From: Pseudomonadota bacterium
Lineage (GTDB): Bacteria; Pseudomonadota; Gammaproteobacteria; Xanthomonadales; Xanthomonadaceae
Direction of reading: 5' to 3'
NCBI GenBank assembly: GCA_023388715.1
Contig: JAEWFT010000026.1
Coordinates: 1 to 15,777, forward strand
DNA: 15,777 nt
Positions 1 through 7,526 of this stretch are shown piece after piece (within the stretch, counting starts at the first letter, position 1; the number at the start of each line of letters is the position of its first letter). Both the position numbers and the translations under genes were made by a program. The notes under the pieces were generated by a model. That model was given only the letters and a program-made list of their open reading frames with translations, was not told the DNA's origin and made no database searches.

Positions 1-2
1 TC

Positions 3-350
3 AACTTCGCGATTTCCTGCACCGGTGCGGCGCCGGGCATCGACCACTTGGGCATCCAGGCCGACGACGCGCAGGCGTTGGCCGAACTTGGCCTGCGGCT
101 GGACGCGGCTGGCGGGGCGGTGCAGCCGGAAGCCGGCGCGGTGTGCTGTTACGCGCGCTCCGACAAGCTGTGGACCGAGGATCCGCAGGGCACTCGCTGG
201 GAAACCTTCCACACGGTGGGCGAGGCGACCACGTACCACGGGCAGGGGGAGGCGTGTGCAAGCGAAGGGGTGGCCTGCGCGCCGAAGCCCGCGCAGCCGG
301 TCGCCGCGACCTCGGCCTGTTGCGGCCCCAAGGCATCTGCCTGCTGCTGA
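3..350 (+). CDS. ArsI/CadI-family VOC metalloenzyme, 3' part
   Basis: This is the 3' end of a gene that begins before the window; 115 codons remain before the TGA at 348-350. The family are vicinal-oxygen-chelate (glyoxalase-like) metal proteins, including ArsI (C-As lyase that demethylates trivalent methylarsenicals) and CadI (cadmium-induced). The visible sequence carries DHLGIQ, with a probable metal-ligand His. It is followed by a vicinal Cys pair (codons 144-149) in the run CCYARSDKLW, then DPQGTRWETF with a probable ligand Glu. These are the hallmark C-terminal motifs of the family, as I remember them. The tail after about base 250 is rich in Cys, with single Cys at 255 and 276 and pairs at 318-323 and 342-347 just before the stop. 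It is the first visible gene of the arsenic operon and overlaps the next gene by 1 nt. The vicinal Cys pair and the neighbours favour ArsI over CadI, but without the N-terminus I cannot decide. Confidence 0.85.
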   Translation, partial: NFAISCTGAAPGIDHLGIQADDAQALAELGLRLDAAGGAVQPEAGAVCCYARSDKLWTEDPQGTRWETFHTVGEATTYHGQGEACASEGVACAPKPAQPVAATSACCGPKASACC

Positions 351-823
351 TGGAGCTTGCGATCGAGCCACTCGAGGGTGGCGCGCTACCCGCGCTCATG
401 CAGTTGCTGCAGGCCAGCGGCTTGCCCTCCAGCGACCTCGCGGATGCGCACGCGACGTTCCTCGGCGCTTTCGATGGGGAGGGACTGGCTGGCGTCGTTG
501 GCGTCGAAAACTGCGGTGGCGCCGGTCTGTTGCGTTCTCTCGCGGTACGCGAGCCGATGCGAGGTAGCGGGCTGGGGGCACGCCTTGTCGCCGCGGCGGA
601 GCGGATGGCGGCCGAAGCGGGACTCGATTCGTTGGCCCTGCTGACAACAACAGCAGCCCCTTTCTTCGAGCGCCAGGGGTACGTTCCTGTCGACCGGGCC
701 ATGGTGGCCGACAGCGTGCGGCAGAGCGCTGAATTCCGGTCGATCTGTCCGGCCACGGCGACCTGCATGCACAAGCGGCTGCACGGTCTGGCGTCGGCGC
801 CCAATCAACCTCCGTCTTCCTGA
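350..823 (+). CDS. arsN2: ArsN2-type GNAT N-acetyltransferase, arsenic resistance
   Basis: A 157-residue GNAT-fold acetyltransferase of the kind found in arsenic operons. ArsN-type enzymes N-acetylate amino-arsenicals; the substrate of ArsN2 is less certain. The acetyl-CoA loop is visible as LRSLAVREPMRGSGLG (residues about 61-76), followed by the helix GARLVAAAERMAAEAG and the strand LDSLALLTTTA. A typical GNAT ending, PFFERQGYVPV, lies at about 104-114. The C-terminus SAEFRSICPATATCM (about 126-140) matches my memory of the ArsN2 signature. An open frame extends upstream to 143, but the ATG at 350 is chosen because it overlaps the stop of the ArsI/CadI gene by one base (TGATG). It also gives a protein of normal GNAT length. 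Translation is probably coupled to the upstream gene. Confidence 0.85.
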   Translation: MELAIEPLEGGALPALMQLLQASGLPSSDLADAHATFLGAFDGEGLAGVVGVENCGGAGLLRSLAVREPMRGSGLGARLVAAAERMAAEAGLDSLALLTTTAAPFFERQGYVPVDRAMVADSVRQSAEFRSICPATATCMHKRLHGLASAPNQPPSS

Positions 824-833
824 AGGATCCACC

Positions 834-1940
834 ATGCAAACCCCCCAAGCCCACGCCGTGGGCGAAGCGTCGCTTTCCAGCCAGATGGGCGCCTTCGAGC
901 GCAACCTGACCTGGTGGGTGCTGGCCTGCATCGTGGCGGGCACCGCGCTGGGCTGGCTGATGCCGGGCGTCTTCACCACCCTTGGCGCGATGGAAGTCGC
1001 GCAGGTCAACCTGCCGGTGGCGGTGCTGGTGTGGCTGATGATCATCCCGATGCTGCTGAAGATCGACTTCGGCGCGATGCGCCAGGTGGGCCAGCACTGG
1101 CGCGGGATCGGAGTCACCCTGGGCGTCAACTGGCTGGTGAAGCCATTCACCATGGCGCTGCTGGGCTGGCTGTTCCTGCGCGTGCTGTTCGCCCGCTGGC
1201 TGCCCGAGGGACAGATCGACAGCTACATCGCCGGCCTGATCCTGCTGGGCGCGGCGCCGTGCACGGCGATGGTGTTCGTGTGGAGCAACCTGACCCGCGG
1301 CGATCCACAGTTCACGCTGTCGCAGGTCGCGCTCAACGATGCGGTGATGGTGGTGGCCTTCGCGCCCATCGTCGGCCTGCTGCTGGGGATTTCCGCGATC
1401 GTCGTGCCGTGGGACACGCTGTTGCTGTCGGTGGTGATCTACATCGTGGTGCCGCTGGCGATCGCGATTGCCTGGCGGCGCGCGCTGCTTCGGCGGGGCG
1501 GCGCGCCGGCGCTACAGCGTGCGATCGCGCGCGTGGGCCCGTGGTCGATGGCGGCGCTGCTGCTGACCCTCGTGCTGCTGTTCGGCTTCCAGGGCGGGCA
1601 GATCCTGCGCCAGCCGCTGGTGATCGTGCTGCTGGCGGTGCCGATCATCGTGCAGACGTACCTCATCTTCGGACTCGGCTACGGGCTCAATCGCTGGCTG
1701 AAGACCCCGCATTGCATCGGCACGCCCTCCGCGCTGATCGGCGCCAGCAATTTCTTCGAACTGGCCGTGGCCGCCGCGATCGCGCTGTTCGGGGTCGGCT
1801 CCGGCGCCGCCCTGGCCACCGTGGTGGGCGTGCTGGTCGAAGTGCCGGTGATGCTTTCGCTGGTGCGCATCAGCAACCGCAGCCGCGGCTGGTACGAGCA
1901 GTCCGCTCGACCCTCCATTGAAGCCGGGGATCACCCATGA
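834..1940 (+). CDS. arsB: ACR3-family arsenite efflux permease
   Basis: A 368-residue polytopic inner-membrane protein that extrudes arsenite, driven by the membrane potential. It belongs to the ACR3 (BASS/bile-acid transporter superfamily) type, not the classical ArsB fold, and is often annotated arsB or acr3. About ten hydrophobic segments are visible. The conserved motif of the fourth segment, GAAPCTAMVFVWSNL, contains the Cys (Cys143) known to be essential in the family. The later motif GASNFFELAVAAAIALFG contains the conserved Glu (Glu309). Length is normal and nothing appears missing. The start at 834 is supported by AAGGA at 823-827, which overlaps the stop codon of arsN2 and sits 6 bases before the ATG. 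The gene overlaps arsC by 4 nt. It is the exporter for the arsenite produced by ArsC. Confidence 0.95.
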   Translation: MQTPQAHAVGEASLSSQMGAFERNLTWWVLACIVAGTALGWLMPGVFTTLGAMEVAQVNLPVAVLVWLMIIPMLLKIDFGAMRQVGQHWRGIGVTLGVNWLVKPFTMALLGWLFLRVLFARWLPEGQIDSYIAGLILLGAAPCTAMVFVWSNLTRGDPQFTLSQVALNDAVMVVAFAPIVGLLLGISAIVVPWDTLLLSVVIYIVVPLAIAIAWRRALLRRGGAPALQRAIARVGPWSMAALLLTLVLLFGFQGGQILRQPLVIVLLAVPIIVQTYLIFGLGYGLNRWLKTPHCIGTPSALIGASNFFELAVAAAIALFGVGSGAALATVVGVLVEVPVMLSLVRISNRSRGWYEQSARPSIEAGDHP

Positions 1941-2434
1941 AAGACCAGTACAACATCCTGTTCCTGTGCACCGCCAACTCCGCGCGCAGCATCCTGGCCG
2001 AAGCGCTGGCCAACCACGTCGGCCACGGGCGGTTGCGTGCGTTCAGCGCGGGTAGCCAGCCCTCCGGCACGGTGCAGCCGATGGCGCTGGAGGTGCTCAG
2101 GGACGTCGGCGTGCCCACCGAAGGACTGCGCAGCAAGTCGTGGGACGAGTTCGGGGTGGACGATGCGCCGCAGATGGACATCATCGTCACCGTCTGCGGC
2201 AACGCGGCGGGCGAGACCTGCCCGGTGTGGCCGGGCCACCCGTTGACCGCGCACTGGGGCGTCGATGATCCCGCCGCCGTGCAGGGCAGCGAGGACGAGC
2301 GCCGCCACGCGTTCACCGAGGCGATGAAGGTGCTGCGGCATCGCATCGACCTGCTGCTCAGCCTCCGGCCCGAGGCACTGGACCGGCTGGTGATGCAGAC
2401 CCAGTTGCGCGCGATCGGCCAGCAGTCGGGTTAG
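1937..2434 (+). CDS. arsC: Arsenate reductase, low-molecular-weight phosphatase type
   Basis: A 165-residue cytoplasmic arsenate reductase of the LMW protein tyrosine phosphatase fold. It converts arsenate to arsenite for export by the adjacent pump. The P-loop is FLCTANSARS with nucleophile Cys11 in a CX5R arrangement. The two further redox thiols are visible as TVCGNAAGETCP (Cys87 and Cys95), followed by WPGHPLTAHWGVDDPA. This three-Cys layout is that of the thioredoxin- or mycothiol/glutaredoxin-linked ArsC class rather than the glutaredoxin-fold E. coli plasmid ArsC; the physiological reductant cannot be read from the sequence. The ATG at 1937 lies inside the end of the permease gene (ATGA overlap), which implies translational coupling. 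Length and all catalytic residues are intact. Confidence 0.95.
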   Translation: MKDQYNILFLCTANSARSILAEALANHVGHGRLRAFSAGSQPSGTVQPMALEVLRDVGVPTEGLRSKSWDEFGVDDAPQMDIIVTVCGNAAGETCPVWPGHPLTAHWGVDDPAAVQGSEDERRHAFTEAMKVLRHRIDLLLSLRPEALDRLVMQTQLRAIGQQSG

Positions 2435-2454
2435 CGCGGGCGAGGAGCGGGTGG

Positions 2455-3003
2455 ATGCCTGTGTCCTACATCTACCTGCTGCCCTGCGCAGGCCCCGAGG
2501 ACTTGGCCAAGATCGGCATGACCGTGGATCCGGTCGGGCGCTGGTCGGCGTTTTCCGCGCGCTGGTTCGAGGCCTTCGACCTGGAGAGGGCGCTGCTGGT
2601 GGAGGCGGCGGATCGTCGCGATGCGCGCCGACGCGAAGCCCGGCTGCATCGCGCGTTCGCCCCGCAGCGCTGCCCGATGCCATTGCACCTGCGCGCGCAG
2701 TTTGGTGGCGCCAGCGAGTGGTTCCGCGGCGCCTATGACGACGCCCGCGCGCAGCTGCAGCGCTGGTGCGCTACCGGGGAGGTGGGGCCGGTGGATCCGG
2801 GGCCGCTGCTGGCTGCGCGCATGGCCGAGCAGGCGCAGCGTCTGCATGAGTTGCTGGAGCAAGCCCATGCCGACGCCTGCGCCGGGATGCTGGCGCCGAC
2901 GCAGCGGCGGGCGCTGCGCGACCTGCTCGCCGCGCACCGGCATTTCGACCCGGGGATCGAGGCAACCCTGCCGCCTCACGCCCTGTTGAGCCTGCGGGAC
3001 TGA
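2455..3003 (+). CDS. GIY-YIG nuclease-like protein (T5orf172/MUG113-like)
   Basis: A 182-residue protein of unknown function. The N-terminal half has the layout of a divergent GIY-YIG domain: YIYLL at residues 5-9 for the first strand, AKIGMT at 18-23 for the second, and Arg29 in GRW. Then come Glu61 within REARLHRAF and EWF at 88-90. The REARLH...F...EWF order is typical of the T5orf172/MUG113 subgroup as I know it. The C-terminal part (about 100-182) is helical, Ala/Arg/Leu-rich and has no motif I recognise. The start at 2455 has GAGGAG at 2442-2447 seven bases upstream. It begins 20 nt after arsC stops on the same strand, so it may read through from the arsenic operon. Whether it cleaves DNA is unknown; the motifs suggest a nuclease fold, not a proven activity. 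Confidence 0.7.
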   Translation: MPVSYIYLLPCAGPEDLAKIGMTVDPVGRWSAFSARWFEAFDLERALLVEAADRRDARRREARLHRAFAPQRCPMPLHLRAQFGGASEWFRGAYDDARAQLQRWCATGEVGPVDPGPLLAARMAEQAQRLHELLEQAHADACAGMLAPTQRRALRDLLAAHRHFDPGIEATLPPHALLSLRD

Positions 3004-3033
3004 CACTGGCGTCCAATATCCCGGAGTACCCCC

Positions 3034-3375
3034 ATGTTTCCTTCCAGTCGATTCGCCAGCCAGATGATGCAGATGGCCGTGCAGGCGCCGTTCGTGATGG
3101 CCATGCGCATGGGAGACTGGTGGCAGATGGACGCGACGCACTCGCCGCGCACCACCCGCGAGGCGGGCCGGATGGTGGCGGAGAAGCAGGCCGCGGCGAT
3201 GGAATCGTGGGCCGCGATGGGGACCCACGCGATGCAGGCCTGGACCCGCGCGATGCTGGCGCCGCTGCAGCCGATGAATGCGGCGCAACTCGACCGCGCG
3301 GGACAGGCGATGCTCGCCCCGTACGCACGCCGGGTGCGTGCCAACGCCGCGCGCCTGCGGCGCCGCGCGCGCTGA
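3034..3375 (+). CDS. Met-rich small helical protein, unknown function
   Basis: I do not recognise this 113-residue protein. A GGAG at 3023-3026, seven bases before the ATG, supports translation. It lies 30 nt after the GIY-YIG-like gene on the same strand. Its composition is remarkable: 15 of 113 residues are Met (about 13 percent) and four are Trp (two adjacent at 29-30), with high Ala throughout. The tail, from about residue 99, is strongly basic (ten Arg in the last 15 residues). The middle (about 43-95) should form amphipathic helices. The protein has no long hydrophobic stretch and no obvious signal peptide. A phasin-like or nucleic-acid-associated helical protein is conceivable, but this is guesswork. 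A spurious frame is less likely given the ribosome binding site and spacing. Confidence 0.6.
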   Translation: MFPSSRFASQMMQMAVQAPFVMAMRMGDWWQMDATHSPRTTREAGRMVAEKQAAAMESWAAMGTHAMQAWTRAMLAPLQPMNAAQLDRAGQAMLAPYARRVRANAARLRRRAR

Positions 3376-3483
3376 ACCCGAACGCCTGACCACATCACGC
3401 AGGCGACACGTCGGCTGACGCAGGCTGGCGGGGCACGCCGTGCCCGTAGCGCGTGCACACATCGACCACAACACGGACGTGCC
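3376..3483. other. Intergenic region before the AarF-like gene
   Basis: A 108-base gap between the Met-rich small gene and the AarF-like gene. It contains a short GGGCAC/GTGCCC hairpin (6-bp stem at 3431-3436 and 3440-3445) without a following T-run. I see no convincing -35/-10 pair, so a promoter for the downstream gene is possible but not shown. Confidence 0.4.
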
Positions 3484-5232
3484 ATGCCAGATCCGCAGCC
3501 AACCCAGGACAATCCGGAACTCCAGCCAAGTCCCGCCGCGGACACGCCGCCGGCGCAAGTCGAAGCGTCCAGCGGACTGGCGCGCACCGCGCAGATCCTC
3601 GGCTTCCTGCTGAAGTACCGCCGCGCCGGCGTGTTCGCCGGCCTGGACGGTGACATTGGCGACGCGCCGCTGGCGCAGGCTGGGGCAGACGCCGGGCCGG
3701 ACACCTTCGTGGATGACCTGGAGGCGCTGGGCCCGACCTTCGTCAAGGTGGGGCAGGCGCTGTCCACACGCCCCGACATGGTGCCGCCGGAGTACCTGGC
3801 CGCGCTGGAGCGCGTGCAGGACAACGTCTCCCCGCTGCCGGCCGACGAAGTGCGCGCGCTTGTCGAGGACGCGCTCGGCGTGAAGCTGACGCAGGCCTTT
3901 GCCGAATTCGACCCGGAGCCGCTCGGCGCGGCCTCGCTGGCGCAGGTGCACCGCGCGCGCTTGCGGGATGGACGGCCGGTCGCGGTCAAGGTGCAGCGCC
4001 CGGGCGTGCTCAAGGCCATCGTCGCCGACCTCGATGCCATGGCCGCGATCGCCGGCAAGGCGGATCGCTGGACGGACGTTGGCCGCCGCGTGGGTTTCGC
4101 CGACTGGGTGCATGAGTTCCGCAAATCGCTGCTGGCCGAACTCGACTATCGCGTCGAGGCCGACAACCTCGTCCGCTTCGGGACCCACTTTGCGGAATAT
4201 CCCGAGATCGTCGTGCCGCAGCCGGTTTGGGATTACACCCGCGAGCGCGTGCTGACCATGGACCTGGCCGACGGCATCAAGGTCACCGAGATCAGCGGGC
4301 TGCGCCGGACCGAACAGGACCTGGGGGCGCTGGCGGAATCCGTCATGCGCGCCTACCTGGACATGGTGTTCGTGCATGGGGAGGTGCACGCCGATCCGCA
4401 TCCCGGCAACCTGCTGCTGACCCGCGACGGGCGCATCGCGCTGCTGGACCTGGGGATGGTGGCGCATATCCCGCCCCGCCGCCGCGAGCAGTTGCTGAAG
4501 CTGCTGTTCGCGGCCGTCGACGGGCGTGGCGAGGACGTGGCCGCCGAGGCCATCGCGATGGGCACCCGGCTGGAGAACTTCGACAGCGAGCGCTACCACC
4601 GCGAGGTCGGGCAGATGATCGCGCGCTACGCCGCGATGACCGGCGGGCGCTCGCACCCGGAAGGCCGGATGGTGCTGGACCTGGTCCTGCTGGGCAGTGC
4701 CTGCGGCCTGCGCACGCCGCCGGAGCTGAGCCTGCTGGGCAAGACCCTCCTCAACCTGGAAGCGGTCTGCAACGGGCTGGATCCGGAACTGGACGTCAAG
4801 CAGGTGGTCGAGGACCACCTCGAGCAGGTCATGCGCCAGCGGCTCAAGAAGTCGTTCTCGCCGGCCAACCTCGCCACCGAGGCGATGGAGCTGCAGGCGC
4901 TGGTCCGCGGTGCGCCGCGCCGCGTGTCAGACATCCTCGGCCTGCTTGCGGACAACCGCCTGCAGGTGAAGGTGACCGGGCTGGAGGAATCCAGGCTGAT
5001 GGAGAACATGCAGAAGATCGCCAACCGGATCAGCACCGGCATCATCGTGGCGGCGCTGATCCTGGCGTCGGCGATGCTGATGCGCCAGGAAGGCGGCGCG
5101 CGCCTGATGGGTTACCCGGCGATCGCGCTGGTGTTCTTCGTGGTCGCCGCAGTGCTCGGCCTTGCGATCGTCATCAGTGCGTTGCTGAGCGACCGCCGTG
5201 CCAAGCCGAAGGAGACTCCGGGCAGCAGCTGA
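3484..5232 (+). CDS. AarF/ABC1/UbiB-family atypical kinase, membrane-anchored
   Basis: A 582-residue member of the AarF/ABC1/UbiB protein-kinase-like family, whose founding bacterial member UbiB is needed for ubiquinone synthesis. Motifs appear in order. The family-specific KxGQ region is FVKVGQALSTRPDMVPPEYL (Lys88 to Gln91). An Ala-rich nucleotide loop, GAASLAQVHRA, lies at about 148-158. VAVKVQRPG carries the probable ATP-binding Lys169. The catalytic loop is VHADPHPGN (301-309), and LLDLGMV (320-326) replaces the DFG motif. The C-terminus has two hydrophobic segments (about 519-534 and 544-568), expected to anchor it in the inner membrane. A Pro/Gln-rich, probably disordered extension covers the first 30 residues. 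The ATG at 3484 has only a weak ribosome binding site. The gene is not in a ubiE-ubiJ context, so it may be a paralogue with a lipid- or stress-related role rather than UbiB itself. Confidence 0.88.
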   Translation: MPDPQPTQDNPELQPSPAADTPPAQVEASSGLARTAQILGFLLKYRRAGVFAGLDGDIGDAPLAQAGADAGPDTFVDDLEALGPTFVKVGQALSTRPDMVPPEYLAALERVQDNVSPLPADEVRALVEDALGVKLTQAFAEFDPEPLGAASLAQVHRARLRDGRPVAVKVQRPGVLKAIVADLDAMAAIAGKADRWTDVGRRVGFADWVHEFRKSLLAELDYRVEADNLVRFGTHFAEYPEIVVPQPVWDYTRERVLTMDLADGIKVTEISGLRRTEQDLGALAESVMRAYLDMVFVHGEVHADPHPGNLLLTRDGRIALLDLGMVAHIPPRRREQLLKLLFAAVDGRGEDVAAEAIAMGTRLENFDSERYHREVGQMIARYAAMTGGRSHPEGRMVLDLVLLGSACGLRTPPELSLLGKTLLNLEAVCNGLDPELDVKQVVEDHLEQVMRQRLKKSFSPANLATEAMELQALVRGAPRRVSDILGLLADNRLQVKVTGLEESRLMENMQKIANRISTGIIVAALILASAMLMRQEGGARLMGYPAIALVFFVVAAVLGLAIVISALLSDRRAKPKETPGSS

Positions 5233-5296
5233 GTCCCTCGGCCGACAGCAAGGGCGCGGGATAGCGTTGCCGCCCAAGCGGCCGCGAATGTCCCCC

Positions 5297-5318
5297 GATG
5301 CCGACGGGCGTCGGCATC
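5297..5318 (+). terminator. Hairpin after the AarF-like gene, possible terminator
   Basis: A perfect 9-bp stem (GATGCCGAC at 5297-5305, GTCGGCATC at 5310-5318) closes a GGGC tetraloop. It is followed by a pyrimidine-rich stretch with only scattered T residues, so it is a weak candidate terminator for the upstream gene. Further inverted repeats surround it: GCGTTGCCG at 5264-5272 with CGGCAACGC at 5346-5354, and CGTCC at 5334-5338 with GGACG at 5343-5347. It could instead be part of a palindromic extragenic element. Confidence 0.4.
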
Positions 5319-5370
5319 TCCTCCTTGATTTCGCGTCCGCCTGGACGGCAACGCCTTCCCGGACGTCGCG

Positions 5371-5408
5371 AAAAAACAAAAGGCCCGCCCCATGAAGAGG
5401 CGGGCCTT
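5371..5408 (-). terminator. Intrinsic terminator of katE
   Basis: A 10-bp GC-rich stem is formed by AAGGCCCGCC (5380-5389) and GGCGGGCCTT (5399-5408) with a 9-nt loop. Read on the minus strand it is followed by TTGTTTTTT (from the A-run at 5371-5379), the classic rho-independent layout. It starts 12 bases past the katE stop. On the plus strand the T-run is poor, so it is mainly a terminator for katE. Confidence 0.9.
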
Positions 5409-5420
5409 CTGTGTTCACAG

Positions 5421-7526
5421 TCAGGCGAGGGTGCGCAGCTTCGGTTCGCGCGCCCACTGACGCACCTTGGCCGCGGCGATGAAGCCCGCCGTGTCCTCCG
5501 GCTCGACCACGCCCGCATCCGGCTTGATCCCGGCCGCCTTGAGGATGTGCTCGCGGGTGCCGCCGCAAGCCGCGATCGCCTTCAGGTGGCCGAACGCATC
5601 GCGGAAGAAGTCGATCGCCGCGGCTTCCTTCGCCAGCTTCTTCGCCTCTTCCATCGACAGCACGCTGGCGACCGCATCGAAGAGCAGCGACGGGGTGCCA
5701 TCCAGCTTTCCGTCCATGCGCCGGCGCTTGCCGTCCGAGAGCGCCAGGTGCAGCTTCGGCCCGACCAGCTTGACCTGTGCGCCGGCCTTTTCAGCGGCCT
5801 TGCGCAGCGCGGTGACCTGCGCCAGGTCGCTGCCTTCCGACACCAGGATGCCGATCGCGCGGCCCTGCAGGGTGTCCTTGGCATTGAGCAGGATCGACAG
5901 GGCCGGGGAGGGCGGCAGGTCGATCGGTTCCCGGGCAGGCGGGATGCGCGCCGGCAGCGGCATGCCGAGGCCGTCGGCGGCGCGCTGCGCGAACTGCTCG
6001 TCCACGTTGCGCGCCTGCGCCAGCGTGCGCACGATGACGTGCTCGTTCTCCACCTTGGCCAGCTCGAACACCAGCGCCGAGACCAGATGCGCGCGCTCGA
6101 TGTCGGTCAGGCTGTTCCAGAACATGCGCGGCTGGCTGAAGTGGTCGGCGAACAGTTCGGCGCGGATCCGCTGCTTGCCGTCGCCGTCGCCCTCGGACAC
6201 GGCGCGGAAGCTGCGGAAGCCGGACGCGGTCTCGCGCGCGGTGGTATCACCCGGCTGCGAAAGCGAATTGGGCTCGTAGGCCGCGCGGCCCTTGGGCACC
6301 ATCATCTGCATGTGGCCGTCGCGCTGGTGGTTGGCGAACGGGCACTTGGGCGCGTTGATCGGGATGTGGGTGAAGTTGGGCCCGCCCAGGCGCTTCAGCT
6401 GGGTGTCGAGGTAGGAGAACAGCCGGCCCTGCAGCAGCGGATCGTCGGAGAAGTCGATGCCCGGGATCATGTTCGCGGGGCAGAACGCGACCTGCTCGGT
6501 TTCGGCGAAGAAGTTGTCGGGCCAACGGTCGAGCACCATCGTGCCGATCATCTGCAGCGGCACCAGTTCCTCGGGAATCAGCTTGGTGGCATCCAGGTGG
6601 TCGAACGGGAATTCGGCTGCCTGTTCCTCGGTGAACAGCTGCACGCCCAGGTCCCAGGCCGGGAAGTCGCCCGCCTGGATCGCCTCGAACAGCTCGCGGC
6701 GGTGGAAGTCGTTGTCGGCATGCTGGATCTTCATGTGCTCGTCCCAGATGTGCGACTGCACGCCCAGCTGCGGCCGCCAGTGGAACTTCACGAACGTCGA
6801 GCGCCCGTCCTTGTCGACCAGCCGGAAGGTGTGGATGCCGAAGCCTTCCATCATCCGCAGGCTCCGCGGCAGGCCGCGGTCCGACAGCGCCCACATGGTC
6901 ATGTGCCAGGTTTCGGGCGTCAGTGAGACGAAGTCCCAGAAGGTGTCGTGGGCGCTCGCGGCCTGCGGGAACGCGCGGTCCGGTTCCATCTTCACCGCGT
7001 GGATGAAGTCCGGGAACTTCATCGCGTCCTGGATAGCGAAGATCGGAAAGTCGTTGCCAACGAGGTCGAAGTTGCCTTCCTGGGTGTAGAACTTCACCGC
7101 GAAGCCGCGCACGTCGCGCGGGGTGTCCACGCTGCCGGCGCCGCCGGCCACCGTGGAGAAGCGGGCGAACACCGGCGTGCGTACCTTGGTCTCGGTGAGC
7201 AGCCGCGAGGTGGTGTACTTCGCCAGCGACTTGTGGAGCTGGAAATAGCCATGGGCGCCGGAGCCGCGCGCGTGCACGATGCGCTCGGGGATGCGCTCGT
7301 GGTTGAAGTGCATGATCTTTTCGCGCAGGACGAAGTCTTCCAGCAGCGTCGGGCCGCGTTCGAACGCGCGCAGCGAGTTCTGGTTGTCGGCGATCGGGAT
7401 GCCCTGGGCGGTGGTCAGGTCCGGGAACGTGTCGTCGCGCTGGTGGGGTTCGCCCCCGTTGCCGACCTCGGGCATGGCGCGACCGGTCTTGTCGTTGCTC
7501 TTGGGGGGAGTCTTGCGGGTGGCCAT
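5421..7526 (-). CDS. katE: Large-subunit catalase, HPII type
   Basis: A 701-residue clade II monofunctional heme catalase that splits hydrogen peroxide to water and oxygen. The catalase core runs from about residue 40 to 530. It contains the active-site His85 in RIVHARGSGAHGYF, Asn158 in VGNDFPIFAIQD and the proximal heme-ligand Tyr372 in RLFSYLDTQLKRLGGPNF. A further domain from about residue 555 (GRAIGILVSEGSDLAQV onward) is the flavodoxin/DJ-1-like C-terminal domain that defines large-subunit HPII enzymes. The open frame extends upstream to 7607, but the ATG at 7526 is chosen. It follows AAGGA by 8 bases and gives the usual lysine-rich N-terminus (MATRKTPPKSNDK). The gene is followed by its own terminator and is divergent from the ferritin-like gene. 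In E. coli katE is a stationary-phase sigma-S gene; no clear promoter element is readable here. Confidence 0.97.
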   Translation of the reverse strand: MATRKTPPKSNDKTGRAMPEVGNGGEPHQRDDTFPDLTTAQGIPIADNQNSLRAFERGPTLLEDFVLREKIMHFNHERIPERIVHARGSGAHGYFQLHKSLAKYTTSRLLTETKVRTPVFARFSTVAGGAGSVDTPRDVRGFAVKFYTQEGNFDLVGNDFPIFAIQDAMKFPDFIHAVKMEPDRAFPQAASAHDTFWDFVSLTPETWHMTMWALSDRGLPRSLRMMEGFGIHTFRLVDKDGRSTFVKFHWRPQLGVQSHIWDEHMKIQHADNDFHRRELFEAIQAGDFPAWDLGVQLFTEEQAAEFPFDHLDATKLIPEELVPLQMIGTMVLDRWPDNFFAETEQVAFCPANMIPGIDFSDDPLLQGRLFSYLDTQLKRLGGPNFTHIPINAPKCPFANHQRDGHMQMMVPKGRAAYEPNSLSQPGDTTARETASGFRSFRAVSEGDGDGKQRIRAELFADHFSQPRMFWNSLTDIERAHLVSALVFELAKVENEHVIVRTLAQARNVDEQFAQRAADGLGMPLPARIPPAREPIDLPPSPALSILLNAKDTLQGRAIGILVSEGSDLAQVTALRKAAEKAGAQVKLVGPKLHLALSDGKRRRMDGKLDGTPSLLFDAVASVLSMEEAKKLAKEAAAIDFFRDAFGHLKAIAACGGTREHILKAAGIKPDAGVVEPEDTAGFIAAAKVRQWAREPKLRTLA

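Noticed and set aside
386..1153. Minus-strand open frames of 233-255 codons antisense to arsN2 and the ACR3 gene
   Set aside because: The plus-strand genes carry clear GNAT and ACR3 motifs and operon spacing. The antisense products resemble nothing.
2431..4818. A 795-codon minus-strand open frame under the GIY-YIG-like, Met-rich and AarF-like genes
   Set aside because: The sense frames have ribosome binding sites and recognisable motifs, while the antisense product is compositionally biased and motif-free. It is best explained as a high-GC shadow.
5298..6926. A 542-codon plus-strand open frame antisense to katE
   Set aside because: katE is unambiguous with all catalase residues. The antisense translation has no domain and begins inside the intergenic hairpin region.
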